DNA of 64,000 bases, from positions 72,645,001 through 72,709,000 of the forward strand of contig NC_134106.1 in assembly GCF_040939455.1 (NCBI RefSeq), read 5' to 3'. A program made the translations under genes and the position numbers. The notes under the pieces were generated by a model. The model was not told the origin of the DNA and ran no database searches. It saw nothing but the letters and a program-made list of their open reading frames with translations. Of the stretch, positions 13,243 through 24,659 are shown in pieces (within the stretch, counting starts at the first letter, position 1; every line of letters begins with the position of its first letter). This DNA is from Microcebus murinus. Its lineage: Eukaryota; Chordata; Mammalia; Primates; Cheirogaleidae.

Positions 13243-15730
13243 TGAGAATTACTCTTAAAATGAGCGAAAACCCTCTTGGCCTGATGTCCTCCAACTTTTA
13301 GATACACTTACAGAAACTCTATGATATCCAAGATCCTTAAAATAAAAGTGGATCTTTGCTTTTACTCAGCCAGCATTTATTGAACCCTTCCTTTGGGATT
13401 TACAAGTGCTAAGCGCAAGGTAACATAGCAGTCACCACATGTTCTAGGTCAGTGAACATGAAACCGAGAAGACACATGGAGTCAAGCCTGCAAGGACTAG
13501 AATTCAGGGTGTTCATTAGTCAAAGCCACCAGTTGACAGAGAATTTGAGTGAGGACCAGGATAATGACCAAGTCTGGAAGATAAGTGGAAACCATGGAGA
13601 GAAATTAAATACTTTTCTCAATTTCCAAAAAAATAACAAGGTGTGGTTAATGCTCAAAGATATAACAGATTACATGCTGTAAGGGCCCTCGGCATAGCCA
13701 AACTGCCCCCTTAGGCCCACCGCCTCCAGCCTCTGGCCAAAGTGAGTGGCAGAGAGAGGGAAGCCTTGGGGAATGGATTTCCTTCTGAGGAGCCTGCTGC
13801 TTCTCCTGAAGAGGGGACAGTGTCCATTGTTCATTCTTTTTGCCTCTTGCCATGGACATGGATAATATCTCCCTCATTTACTGAGGGCAGCTGAAGTCCA
13901 GAGAAGTCCAGAAACCTCAGCAAGCCCACACAGCCCAGTAAGTGTTGAAGCCAGAGTTCAAACATGTCCTCTCTGCTTTTGGCAAAAGAAATGCCTCCAC
14001 TCTGAGTATTGGCAGGGCAGGGGAAAATACCAATCGCACTGTCAGGTTCCCTGGAACTGTATCTGCAAATCACAGAGCAGTATCTCCACGTTTTAGTCAG
14101 TTAGATGGATCTACAATGAGTAGCTAATTGCTTGAATCAGTGTCACCTTCAAATCGAATTGGCAGATTTATTACTTCTGGTTGTGCAAGGTGAGCATTAG
14201 AAGGCTTGAGTCCTAGAGAACCAGTGCTGCTCCAGGCTGCTGCTTTTGGAAGGATTCTAGAAACATCTCTGCTTCCTTCTAGGATTTCTGATTTAGGTTA
14301 AATTAGGATAAGAGTACCTTTGACTTGATCAAGTCAACAAGGGCGGGTAAGGATTCCTTGGATACTGGCTCCCATTCCCAGCGGCTTATCTCCACTCTGC
14401 CTAATCATTTTGAAATTAATGGGGCCTCAGGGCCTCGCAGATAGGGGTGGCAGGAAGATGCACAAAGAGAGAATTTCAAATTTTACTACATTGCCAATGA
14501 TATGAAGTCATGGGAGGGAACAAAAGAAAAGATAAGAAGCTTTAAAAAACTAGGAAGAGTGGTAGAAATCATCTCCATCAACCCTTCCCAAATCAGATAA
14601 GAGCCCTCTTTTTGCATACATGTGATCTGTAGTGTCTCTAAATTGTGATGATATTCATGAGTAAGGAACAAAGAGGGAAGTTGCAATTGAGGGGTTAAAC
14701 AAAATGCTGCGACTTTTAATTAATATTATGATGATGATTATTTTTATTAGTATAAAGATGTTGCATTTAGATTCTGGTCCCAAAAGATCGGAATTTTACC
14801 ACATTAAAAAAAAAAATTGCAGGGGCCTCTAAAAAGCCCACAGCATGTCTCAGAGCCCACAGATTTCATGGTGTAAGTTACCAGAAGCCTTTTAGAAAGC
14901 AATGACTTCGTTGTGAGCTTCTCAAAGTTTTGGGAAGAGCAGCTGAAGAATGCCAGGGTGGTTTCGTTAAGGAATATGGAGGGTAGATTTTCACTCCAGA
15001 GGAAGTGAGATGAGATGTCTGGGGAAAAGCAAACACTTCACACTTCAAGGTGGACTGAAATTTCTCTCTTGCCCTTCCCCTCTTCTCCCATGACCCCTAA
15101 GGTCCGGGATGCACCTTAGCTGAAGTACAGATCAAAGGGAGAGGGTGACTTCTGACACAAACTGAAACAGTCCATTTGTTTAATTATCTCTTTATGTGAA
15201 AGGCCAGGTTTTACTCTGCCTGTCTGTCAGTCTAGGCAGGTGGTTATTTAGCACCGTGGCTTTTATTTTTCCGGGACAGGTTTATGTTACCTAATAGCAA
15301 AAGTAAGCCAATGGCAGGAAATCTTGGAACTAATTATCCATTTTGGAATAATTCTTGTTTACAAAAAAATGTTTTTGGGAATATGGAATGTAGGCCCAAC
15401 ACTTTCATTTTAGGACCTGATGCTAACTACATGCTTAGGTTTTTTTTTTTTTTTTTTTTTTTTTTAAAGTTCTAAAATTAAATTGGTAAATACTTTCCTT
15501 ACTGTAAAATAGATTGCATGGCAATGTTAAAGACATTAATCTGCAACCTTCTCTGCTAGTTCTGCTTGGGCTTCCCCTTTGTCAGTGTTAGGCTTTAAGG
15601 ACATGAGGAATTTTGGCAAATGCAGCCCTAATCAAGGATGAAGTAAATGTTTCCACTTATAGTGGGGACATTCTATAAGTACCAGTCTAAAGCCAAATCA
15701 AGGCCAAAACCAGGAAAGCTACATCATGGC
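13243..15730. other. Stretch with no recognised gene
   Basis: Unique-looking sequence. A possible L2/MIR-like start (AGCCAGCATTTATTGAACCC) lies near 13370 and a 28-T run near 15439. No coding signal seen. Confidence 0.55.
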
Positions 15731-15749
15731 CGGAAAAGTGTGAATTTCT

Positions 15750-15905
15750 AAGCTAAACAGATCATGGGCCAGTTCCTAGCGGGGTGACCTTGGGCAAAGT
15801 AGTTAAATTCTCTTGTCCTCAGTTTCCTTGTCTGTGAAATTGGAGTTCTGATTCATCACAAGATTGTCATGAGGATTACTGGCAATAAACATGGAGAAGG
15901 CAGTG
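15750..15905 (+). mobile_element. MIR SINE
   Basis: GGTGACCTTGGGCAAAGTAG, CTCAGTTTCCTTGTCTGTG and CATGAGGATTACTGGCAATAA are the MIR core and 3' part. Confidence 0.7.
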
Positions 15906-16499
15906 CATGGTCACTTTTTTTTAAGTGATTTTGAATAAAGAAGACTGCAACAATAGCATGTTCTCAGGGCATATTCATCAATGAGCACCCTAATTTTAAA
16001 AGCGAGTCCAGTGAGCTTGGGGTTCATAGAGTTTTACCTTCTAGTCCAATTTTGTCCCAACAGTTAGATATTATGCTGCACGTGAAGTTATATGAAGCAC
16101 TTCTTTAAACTCAAAGTCCCTTGCAAACAGTAACCGAAAGAGATAACTAAATAATGTCAACAATGTGTATCTTTGGTGAATGAGTAGACTGCTTTTGTAC
16201 TAAGGGTGTCACCTATCCCAGCTGCTCCCTCAAACTGATCTGGTTTTGTAGCTCTAGACCATAGCCATGCTGAGCACATTCTGTAGGAAATACACAAATC
16301 AGGTCAGGGGCAAGTTCAGGCTTGAAAATTAAAGGGTTGCACATTAACTGCAGTATCAGATTAGCCAAATGATATAGCTACAATTGTGCTAATGTTTTAT
16401 AAGACCAAAAGGTTTGTTATGGTGACATTTGTTTGAAATATAGAATATTTAAAAAGGAAAAACTACTCTGATAAATAAAGGCGACGGGTGACAGTTCTT

Positions 16500-16679
16500 T
16501 TTTTTTTATAAGAATTTAAAAATTTATTTAAACCGAATAGGAAAACAAAATGAAAGCGTTACAGCACTCCAACATCAAAAAATAATGTTCTCCTCTTCTT
16601 TGAAGACCCAAAATTTCATAATTATAATCCCACCTCTACCAATGCTGTGAACCAGAACAGTCCTGGGAGTGGGGCAGAA
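16500..16679 (-). pseudogene. Retrocopy of an mRNA 3' end, source gene not identified
   Basis: Flanked by the 10-bp direct repeat GACAGTTCTT (16490-16499 and 16680-16689). Read on the - strand it ends with AATAAA (16523-16528), then a short spacer and an A tail (T run on +). These are the marks of an L1-mediated, 5'-truncated cDNA insertion. The roughly 170-nt body has no open frame of note and looks like 3' UTR. I do not recognise the parent transcript. Confidence 0.75.
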
Positions 16680-17319
16680 GACAGTTCTTAAGAGAATATA
16701 CCAGCAGGTATGTGTGTAAGAGAGGGAGAAAGGGAGAAGGGGAGGGAAGTAGTTATAAAATGCAAATTGAGGGAAGACCTTGCTTTACAAAGAATCTCAC
16801 TATTTGTAAATCCATAGAACTTCTTATCACTGGGGTCAACGAATATGCGAATATGCGTCAGGGGTTCTGGGAACTACCTAAAGGTGCACGTATGTTTTTT
16901 TCTTTTCTTGTTTTTTCTTTCTTTCTTTCTTTTTTTTTTACACACCACAAATTGCCTTTATGATTTTTTTTTTTTTCATGTAAAGTATCTACATTTCTGG
17001 AGAAAGTCCTTGGCTTTGTAAAAAAAGTGTGTGGGGGGGTAGACAACAACTTTTGTTTTAAATATCGAGCATTTAAAAACATTTCAAATGCATTTTTACT
17101 ACTTATTAATGACTAGCCCTTGCATGATAGTTCATCAATGAGCACTGTAATTTTAAATGCAAGGTCCAATGAATTTTGGTATCATAAGAGTTGTGCCTTC
17201 AGGTCAAATTTCAATCCACCTGTTGAATATAATACTGTAAGAGAAAAGAGAGAGAAATAACATAATATTGGTTTATATTGTTGCTGATGCACTCACTGAT
17301 GATGCTAAGTGGCTAAGTC

Positions 17320-17480
17320 AGCCAGGTTAGACCTGCAGCGCAGCAGTTCGCTAGCTGTGTAGCTTAGGCAAGTCACTGGACCCTCTGAGCCTCCACATCC
17401 TCACCTTCAGGATGGGGTTGATAATGGGACCCCCTTAGTGCTGTCATGAGGACGAAAGGACGCAGTCCTTGCACAGCATT
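17320..17480 (+). mobile_element. MIR SINE
   Basis: GCTAGCTGTGTAGCTTAGGCA, AGTCACTGGACCCTCTGAGCC and GCTGTCATGAGGACGAAAGG match MIR order. Confidence 0.65.
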
Positions 17481-19500
17481 TTGCACAGCATCTGTCACCT
17501 AAAGTTAAATGACAGATATTAAGTGGCATGATTTAAGATGTGCTTACTGTCTTGTGCTGAGGTTTTTGTTTTGTTTTGTTTTGTTTTTAAATCTACATAG
17601 CTCTTGTAAAGTACCTTTGAGGTAGGTGTGAGTACATCTCTCTTTTATAAATGAATCTGGGGCACAAAGCCTTTAACAAAGTTGCCCAAGGTCAGGCAGC
17701 TAGAGAGGGACAGATTGTCTCTGAGGGTCCTCACTGCACCCACTGCACTTCCAGGCTGTGTTGTTAGCTCAAAAGAGTCCTGCGTGCCTATCACTGGCCT
17801 TGGGGATCCCAAGTCCCTCTATATTCAAGGTGGAGGGAAGAGAGGGAGCAAATTTCTTGGACCCAGAAACTGCCCCTGGATCACCCAGATCTCAACCGGT
17901 ACAAAATGGACATGAAACACTGATACCTTAGGTTCATCTAGCATCTTCATGTGTGAGCACATAGAAATACATGCAAAGGATATTTGCACATGTATGTCAT
18001 GATTAATGGGCCAAATAACCGATGATTCAATGTTTTGGCACCAAGTTATTATTGGAGGGAGTTCTTGTATTATGCAGGTTCAAGCCTGTGCACTAAGAAA
18101 TATCCCCTGTGCAGGGGACTCTCTGCTGCAGTGTGACACTGGTGAAGGATTACAAATGCAGGAGGGCTCCTAGAGGCAGAGCAGGTTGGAGGAATGTGGA
18201 GGAGAACGATGCTTTCAACAGCTGTGCTAGTAAGAGGGCCAGAACACTCACTGTGGGACAAAACTCACCTGCAACATTCTCATCTGGGCTTCACAGGTGG
18301 TACAGTTTGCCTAAGGCACTGTTTGAAGGAAGTTTCAAAGGAGTAGCCTCCGAATTGCAGGGCTTCCCACCCTTTCTGTAGCCAGATATGCGGGGCTTTG
18401 CCTCCTCCACCCAGTCAATGCTCTCTGAGTTCCTGACAACTCCCAGCCCAACAATCCTATCTCTAGGGTTATTAGTGGCAATATCAGTGTAAATGACTTA
18501 GCTTAGATGGTGCTCACTGGAGAAGGAGCCCTTCCTTTGGCACATGGGTGGGCTTTGTCATTCCAATGAGATCAATGTCATGAGAACTGGAAGGGCTCAG
18601 GGCAGGCAGGGCAGAAACAGCGTTCCATTTTAGCTCTTCCCATCCCTGGTCCGGAGAAGTAAAAGGACACACACATCTGCAGAAATAGATGCCCTGTGTA
18701 CCCTCCGATCTGTTGAATTATTCTCAAAAGGTATTGTTCTGGAAATATGTGTAAGAATAAACTCTGACATTCAAGACTTCATGAGTAAGAGGATGAAGAG
18801 AAGGAAATAGCAAGGCACAAAGGACATCTTGCAGCAAGCCCCAGAGCTTTCACCATCTTCTTGAAATGTCTGTGATGTTGCTTTGTACGTCATGTCGTCA
18901 TGGGCGTCTCTACATCCAGCCTCATGAAAGAAATGGCCTATAGGATGTGAAGAATCGGTGGTATTTGAAAACCTGCTGAGGGGGTTGGAAGGAAGTTTAG
19001 AGCTCTTTGAACTCAAACATCCGCTTGGATATTCAACCAGAACATGGCCAATGCACAGTCGGGTGATAAAACTAGAAAGGAAATCAAGGATGCAATGACT
19101 CTAAAAATTGGGGCAGTGGTTACTCCATGGGATATTTGTGATCAGGAGGAACCATGGGGTGAGTGGTTGGCAGGGTTCTATTTCTTGACCTGGGTGGTGG
19201 TTGCAGTATGTCATTAAACTGCATTGGGATACTTTAAGCCTGGTTTCCTTATGTGACGTTTTCCACAATGAACAATAACAAAAAGGTCTGTCACCCCCAC
19301 AAGCCTAGTCCTCCTCTGTTGTTCACCACTTCAATGACTGGTGCCACCTCCTCCAGTGCTGTGCTGTTCACCTGGGATGATCTCCCCACCCCTCTTTGTC
19401 CTCTGGGTCCCTGCTTAAATGTCACCTCCTTGGAGAGGCCTTTCCTGCACCATCCTACAGAAACACTGCAGCCCACCCGTTTCCTGTTTATTTTGTCCCT
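17481..19500. other. Stretch with no recognised gene
   Basis: Includes a (GTTTT)n run near 17565 and a possible L1-related 3' fragment near 19020-19280 (GGAAATCAAGGATGCAATG, CATTAAACTGCATTGGG). Otherwise unique-looking, with only short open frames. Confidence 0.5.
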
Positions 19501-19538
19501 TGTACTAATTGTACCTCATATGAATTTTCTTTATTTAT

Positions 19539-19609
19539 TTCTTTTATTCTTTTTCTTTTTCTTTTTTTTTTTTTTTTTTTTGGCTCTTGGCTTCAATAGT
19601 TCATTTCTA
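19539..19609 (-). mobile_element. Micro-retroinsertion: 28 nt + A-rich tail, 17-bp target duplication
   Basis: GAATTTTCTTTATTTAT is repeated exactly at 19522-19538 and 19610-19626. The insert, read on the - strand, has 28 nt of unique sequence (19582-19609) followed by about 20 A and then an A-rich tail with G and T interruptions. Confidence 0.75.
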
Positions 19610-20248
19610 GAATTTTCTTTATTTATCTACTTGTTTAGCATGTGTCACCCTGACCCAAGCGCAGTGACGATTGTGCAACAGACACTGACAAAAGGGTGAA
19701 TTGAATAAAGGAGTCAGTTCATCGCAGTAAGAGGATCCTGTGGATTAATAATGTACCTGTTTATGCCTCGCCTCCTTCCAAAAAGGGATTTGGAATGGCT
19801 TGCAAAAATACATATGATGCAATAAGATGAAAAATAATAAAGAGGGGAAAATAAGAATAGCAAAAGATGAAGCGGGCTGATGATGGCCCACAGCCAGCCA
19901 TGGGTGCAGCTGGCCAGACTCCTGGGCAGTCTGCAATCTAGTGCTGGCGGCTGGATGCAGGCAAATAAAGACACAAGCAAGGCGACTCCGGTTGTGACGA
20001 AGGACATGAAGAAAAAAAGGTAAACATGGTCCCATGATTGGCAGTGTCCATGAAATTAAAAGCAAGTCCATTTTTTTTTTTTTTGGAAGAAAGAGTTATT
20101 TCTGATTCTGGGAATCGAGAGAAAAGAATTGAAAGATTTACCATGGGTCTTAATATGTTTATATTTAAATTGTTTTTGACACCTATTATGGTTGGACCCT
20201 AAGGAAATAGTAGAGAAGAAAATGACAGGCCCTCTCTGCCCTCTAGAA

Positions 20249-20433
20249 CAGGGGTCCTCAAACTTTTTAAACAGGGGGCCAGTTCACTGTCCCTCAGACC
20301 ATTGGAGGGCCGGACTATAGTTTAAAAAAAAACTATGAACAAAGTCCTATGCACACTGCACATATCTTATTTTGAAGTAAAAAAACAAACAGGCAAAAAC
20401 ACCCTCATGTGGCCCGTAGTTTGAGGACGCCTG
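20249..20433. mobile_element. Short non-autonomous hAT-type DNA transposon with intact ends
   Basis: It begins CAGGGGTCCTCAAACT and ends AGTTTGAGGACGCCTG: terminal inverted repeats matching at 15 of 16 bases. It is flanked by 8-bp repeats CTCTAGAA (20241-20248) and CTCTAGGA (20434-20441), the hAT signature. The 185-bp body has no open frame. It resembles the small hAT families active in some strepsirrhine, bat and opossum lineages; the family name is not certain. Confidence 0.85.
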
Positions 20434-21094
20434 CTCTAGGACTTTCGGTGTCCTGGGGAAAACAGGTCTCAGCTACTGTGATGATCTCTACCTCCCTCTC
20501 TCTCTGTCTCTCTTCTCCCACAGCACTAGGTCCTTTTGCTTCTACTTCTGTCCTGCCCTTTGATTAAATGAACTGCTCACAGTAACACCAGGTTAGTAGC
20601 AAGCTGGGCCAAGCCAACATTGCCAACTTTCTTTCCACAACATCCACCCCTCTGGGTAATCAAGTGTTAGAGTCTAAGCTGTTACTGCCACTACCATAGG
20701 CCCCTGTGGACCCCCGACAGCCTTTGCTTATCAGTTAAATCCAGTTCAAATGGATATCAAAGGCAGCCTCCAATGAGGGGGTGAGTCAGCAAAGTACGGC
20801 CTGCCTGATGAGTGTTTGGAGGCTCCATCTCTGATTCTGGCCTTCCTCTCCTTCACCATCAACCCCCCAGCATCCCTCCCACTCCCTCCTCGGGGGTCCC
20901 CCCAGCACCCTATTCTCCTGCATTGGGATTGCCTCTTGAAGGTACCTCTCCTCAATGTCATGGCTTCAGTAAGTGCATTCAGGAAACACCTGGAACAGAA
21001 TCACCTGGGTGCTCCAGAAGGGGTTGCCAGGCAGTGGGCATTTAATGGTGTTGCTCAGGACAGTGGGGGAGTGTTTTTTTTTTAGTGAGTTCCC

Positions 21095-21540
21095 TCATTT
21101 AAAGGGACGTGGTTGAATAGGGCCCACTCAAAATTCATGGCCACCTGGAACCTCAGATCATGACCTTATTTGGAAATAGGGTCTTTGCAAATGCAATTAA
21201 AGTAAGGATCAAGATGAGACCATACTAGATTTGGGTGGGCTGTAAATCCAGTGACAGTATCCTTCTAGGAGACAGAAAAGGACCCACAGAGACACACAGA
21301 GCAGATAGCCATGTGAAGACTGAGGTAGGCAGAGGCTGAAGCTATGCTGCCCCAAGCCCAAGAACATCTAGGGACACCAGAGGGTGGAAGAGACAAGTAG
21401 GAGACAAGGAAGCCTCCTCTAGAGCCTTCGGAGGGAGCATGACTTGATTTCTAGCTTCCAGAATTGTGAGTGAATATATTTTCTGTTGTTTTAAGCCACC
21501 AAGTCTTTGGTAATTTGTTCTGGCAGCCCTAGGAAATGAA
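21095..21540 (+). mobile_element. MaLR-type LTR
   Basis: Opens with ATAGGGCCCACTCAAAATTC, then GACCTTATTTGGAAATAGGG and GACCCACAGAGACACACAG. It closes with TTCTGTTGTTTTAAGCCACC and GGCAGCCCTAGGAAATGAA. The order is that of an MLT1/MST-like LTR. Confidence 0.6.
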
Positions 21541-21797
21541 TGCAAGGGACTTCCCACTCCAGGGGTTTAACTGCACAGACCATCACCACCATGCACAGAT
21601 TGATGGTTGTGGCAGAAGAAATAAATGTGATAGAGAGCTCCATGAGGGAGTGAGTGCCCAGGGCAGGCGAGGGGCAGAGTATTACAGAACACATGCTCCT
21701 GTCCATTAATAATTGAAGCAGGAAGCCTCACTTTGCAAAGATTATTGGAGGAAAGCAAAATTTTCTATGGAAATCCAATGATCAGCACCCATTACTA

Positions 21798-21839
21798 GAA
21801 GTGAACTTGGAGTATTTGCAAGTGAACTTGGAGTGTTTG
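21798..21839. repeat. Tandem duplication 2 x 21 bp
   Basis: AAGTGAACTTGGAGTATTTGC is followed at once by the same unit with one A to G change. Confidence 0.9.
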
Positions 21840-22545
21840 CAAGCAAGTAGCCTAAGATGGGGATGCCAGGGCCTGAAACAAGCCAGGCACATCTCAGCCC
21901 AGGGGAGGTGGAACGGGATGCAGGGCAGAGGCCAGGCAAGAAACAGACCCAGGCAGCTCCACCACTGCTCCCCCTGGCTAAGGCTATCACTGGCTCCCCT
22001 GTGAGAAGAGAGCAGGCATCCTTGCGGGGACTGACCTATGTTTGCTGAGCACCTACTTTGTGCCAGGCTCAGACTCGGCAGGGAATATTGAGGGGACAAA
22101 TCCAGTTCTTACCCTCACAGAGCTAGTGATAATGTATCAGGAATATTTTGATTGTAAGTAACAGAAAACTTGACATAAATTGACTTAAACAATAAAAAAA
22201 AAAAAAAAAGAACTTATTCCCAGTAACTATTCAGGGGTTGGGGCTTCCAGCACCATTCAGCCAGAATTCTGCTTTGTTTCTCTGTGATTCTGTTGGGCCT
22301 TCTCTCTTGTGTGTACCAGTTCCAGCCTAGGGGAACATGAATCTTTCGTTCGTGGTTGCAGGATGGCTACCAGCAGTATCTGCAGCTACTTGCTTTACAC
22401 TGATGTGTGTGTGTGTGTGTGTGCATAGAAGGGGAGGGAGCATTCTTCTGCAATCATGGACCCATGAGATTGGATCCATAGATACAAGCCCATCCTTGAC
22501 TCAATCATAAAGCAAAGGAAACAAGATGCCCTGATTGGTTTAGAC

Positions 22546-22715
22546 CAGTGTCACTCAAAGTGTGGCGTCTGGGCCAGCAGTATCAGCATCTCCTGAGAAT
22601 TTGCTAGAAATGCAAATCCTAGGATAAGAAACTGAATCAGCAACTTGAGGTAGGGCTCAGCAATTGGTTCTTAACAAGTTGTCTGGGTGATTCTGTTCCA
22701 TGCTGTGGTTTACTC
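22546..22715. mobile_element. MER5-type hAT fragment
   Basis: Shows the pattern AGTGTCACTCAAAGTGTGG ... CAGCATCTCCTGAGAATTTG ... TTCTTAACAAGTTG. It is diverged and its right terminus is unclear. Confidence 0.65.
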
Positions 22716-22901
22716 TTGGACTAATCAGGTCCCATCTGTGGAGCTGGTTAACCTGTGAAGATTATTTTACCCAAATTGCATAACAGCTGTGCAACGGTAG
22801 AAGGCTGTGCAATGGTGGAAGGATGGCATGGATATTGGAGAGGAGATCACAATGGCCACTACTCTTGGTGATTAAGACAACTATCATAATTTATAGCATT
22901 C

Positions 22902-23275
22902 TTTTTTTTTTTTTTTGAGACAGAGTCTCACTCTCTTGCCTGGGTTAGAGTACCGGGGCATCAGCCTAGCTCACAGCTAGCTATATATATATTTTTGAGG
23001 CAGCAACCTCAAACTCCTGGGCTCAAGCAATCCTCCTGCCTCAGCCTTCCAAGTAGCTGGGACTACAGACACACGCTGCCATGCCTGGCTAATTTATATA
23101 TATACATATATATATATATATTTAGTTGTCCAGCTAATTTCTTTCTATTTTTTTTTTAGTAGAGATGGGGTCTCGTTCTTTCTGAGGCTGTCTCCAACTC
23201 CTGAGCTCATACGATCCTCCTGCCTTGGCCTCCCAGAATGCTAGGATTACAGGTGTGAGCCACCGCGCCCGGCCC
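22902..23275 (-). mobile_element. Alu, lemur type, with extra TA-rich block
   Basis: T run to ACCGCGCCCGGCC. The flanks TTTATAGCATTCTT / TTTATTGCATTCTT match at 13 of 14. A CTATATATATATTTTTGAGG block interrupts the first arm near 22980. Confidence 0.9.
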
Positions 23276-23329
23276 TTTATTGCATTCTTATTATGCACTG
23301 TGTTCACTGTGCTGAATGCTTTACATATC

Positions 23330-23500
23330 TGTTCTCATCTAATTCTCACCACAAACCTGTGAGGTAGGTATTATTATTATCCACAATAGCTGAGGAAACT
23401 GAGGCCCAGTGCAGTTAAGTAATTTATTTAAGGCCTTGCAGCTTAGTGTCAGAATTGGAATTTGAACTGCAGCAAACTGACCCCAGAGGCTGTGTACTAA
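23330..23500 (-). mobile_element. MIR SINE, antisense
   Basis: TGTGAGGTAGGTATTATTAT, GAGGAAACTGAGGCCCAG and AGTTAAGTAATTTATTTAAGG are antisense MIR. Confidence 0.65.
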
Positions 23501-23544
23501 TAAACAGCCAGCTACCAGGACACGTGATAAGCATCATGGCAGCA

Positions 23545-23835
23545 GAGGCACCTAACATGCTCTAGTGTGGGTCAAGGAAAGCTTCCTGGAGGAAGTGACA
23601 AGATGGGGAGGAGTTTGCTAATGGGTGAAGAGGAGGAGGAAGGGAGTGCAAAGGCCTGGCCCCCAGAGTTGGGTTAGCATGCCTGAGGGTTGTGACTTGA
23701 ATGGGATGTTGGGAGTGGGGGGAAGTGAGGAGTGACTGAGAGGTGGGCAGGGCTGGACCTAGAAGGGCCCTGCGGACTAAGTGAGGAGGTTCAACTTTAT
23801 TGAAAGGGCAGTGGGGAGTGTAGGGGTTCTGACTC
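23545..23835 (+). repeat. Fragment of the old GA-rich interspersed repeat
   Basis: GGAAAGCTTCCTGGAGGAAG, AGTGCAAAGGCCTGGC, CCTAGAAGGGCCCTGCGGAC and TTCAACTTTATTGAAAGGGC follow the family order. Confidence 0.4.
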
Positions 23836-24189
23836 AGGGCATGAATACATTGAACTTGGCCTTTAGAGAGATGATCTGGAGGGCAAGGTGGAGAATTGAG
23901 CAGAGGCTAAAAAGCCAATTAGAAACCCTCTGCAGGGGTCCACCTCAGTAGAAATGTCCATGCCTGGGAAAAAGGCAGAGACATTGGGCTTGGAGAAAAG
24001 CATATTTGAGGACTTGGTGATTAATTGGGTGGCTCCTTGATTTTCTGGTTTGGGCTGATGTGTGGTCCCCCCTTTCACAAAGATAAGAAAGCACAAGTTT
24101 TGAGGGAGTGAAGTTCAGTTTTTGACCTGATAGATTTGTCAAGAATTACAATGAACTGTAGATGTGATTTTTTTTTAATAGATTTGGTT

Positions 24190-24420
24190 TGGGTTGGTGG
24201 GGGTAGCTATAATTTATTAAACTTGTACTGTGTATCAGGTACTTTAAATGTATTAATTGTAATTCATTCAACTATACTCCAACGTAGGCATTTTTGCATT
24301 TGCATTTTCTATAAGAGGGTGCAGAACTAAATAACTTGCCCAGGAATCACACTAAGGAATGGCAGAGCCCTGAGTTTAAAGCTAATTCTGTGTTTCCTAC
24401 ACAGTGTCACCATTAAGAGT
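24190..24420 (-). mobile_element. MIR-like SINE, antisense, followed by an L2-like 3' end
   Basis: CTGTGTATCAGGTACTTTAAA, AACTAAATAACTTGCCCAGG and AATGGCAGAGCCCTGAGTTT are diverged antisense MIR. From about 24530 a short + strand L2 3' piece (GGCCCTGTCCTTTGTTCAC ... GGTGCTCAGTGGATAG) runs into the GGAA repeat. Confidence 0.5.
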
Positions 24421-24488
24421 GGTTGTGGGTCAGGGGATTTTATGCATTGTTTCTAATTCTTTATACACCGGTATTTATACTTATGTAA

Positions 24489-24519
<31 letters not shown>

Positions 24520-24600
24520 AAATTCCAGAAGATAAGGCCCTGTCCTTTGTTCACTAATATATCCCTAATGCCTGGGATATAGCCGGTGCTCAGTGGATAG

Positions 24601-24652
24601 TGGGTGGAAGGAAGGAAGAAAGGAAGGAAGGAAGGAAGGAAGGAAGGAAGGA
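24601..24652. repeat. (GGAA)n microsatellite
   Basis: GGAAGGAAGGAA units with one AGAAA interruption. Confidence 0.9.
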
Positions 24653-24659
24653 AACAAAC

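Noticed and set aside
15439..15466. Isolated 28-T run as another retroinsertion tail
   Set aside because: No flanking direct repeat and no adjoining retroposed body could be identified.
19253..19699. 148-codon open frame on the + strand
   Set aside because: Runs through the T-rich tail of a micro-insertion; chance frame.
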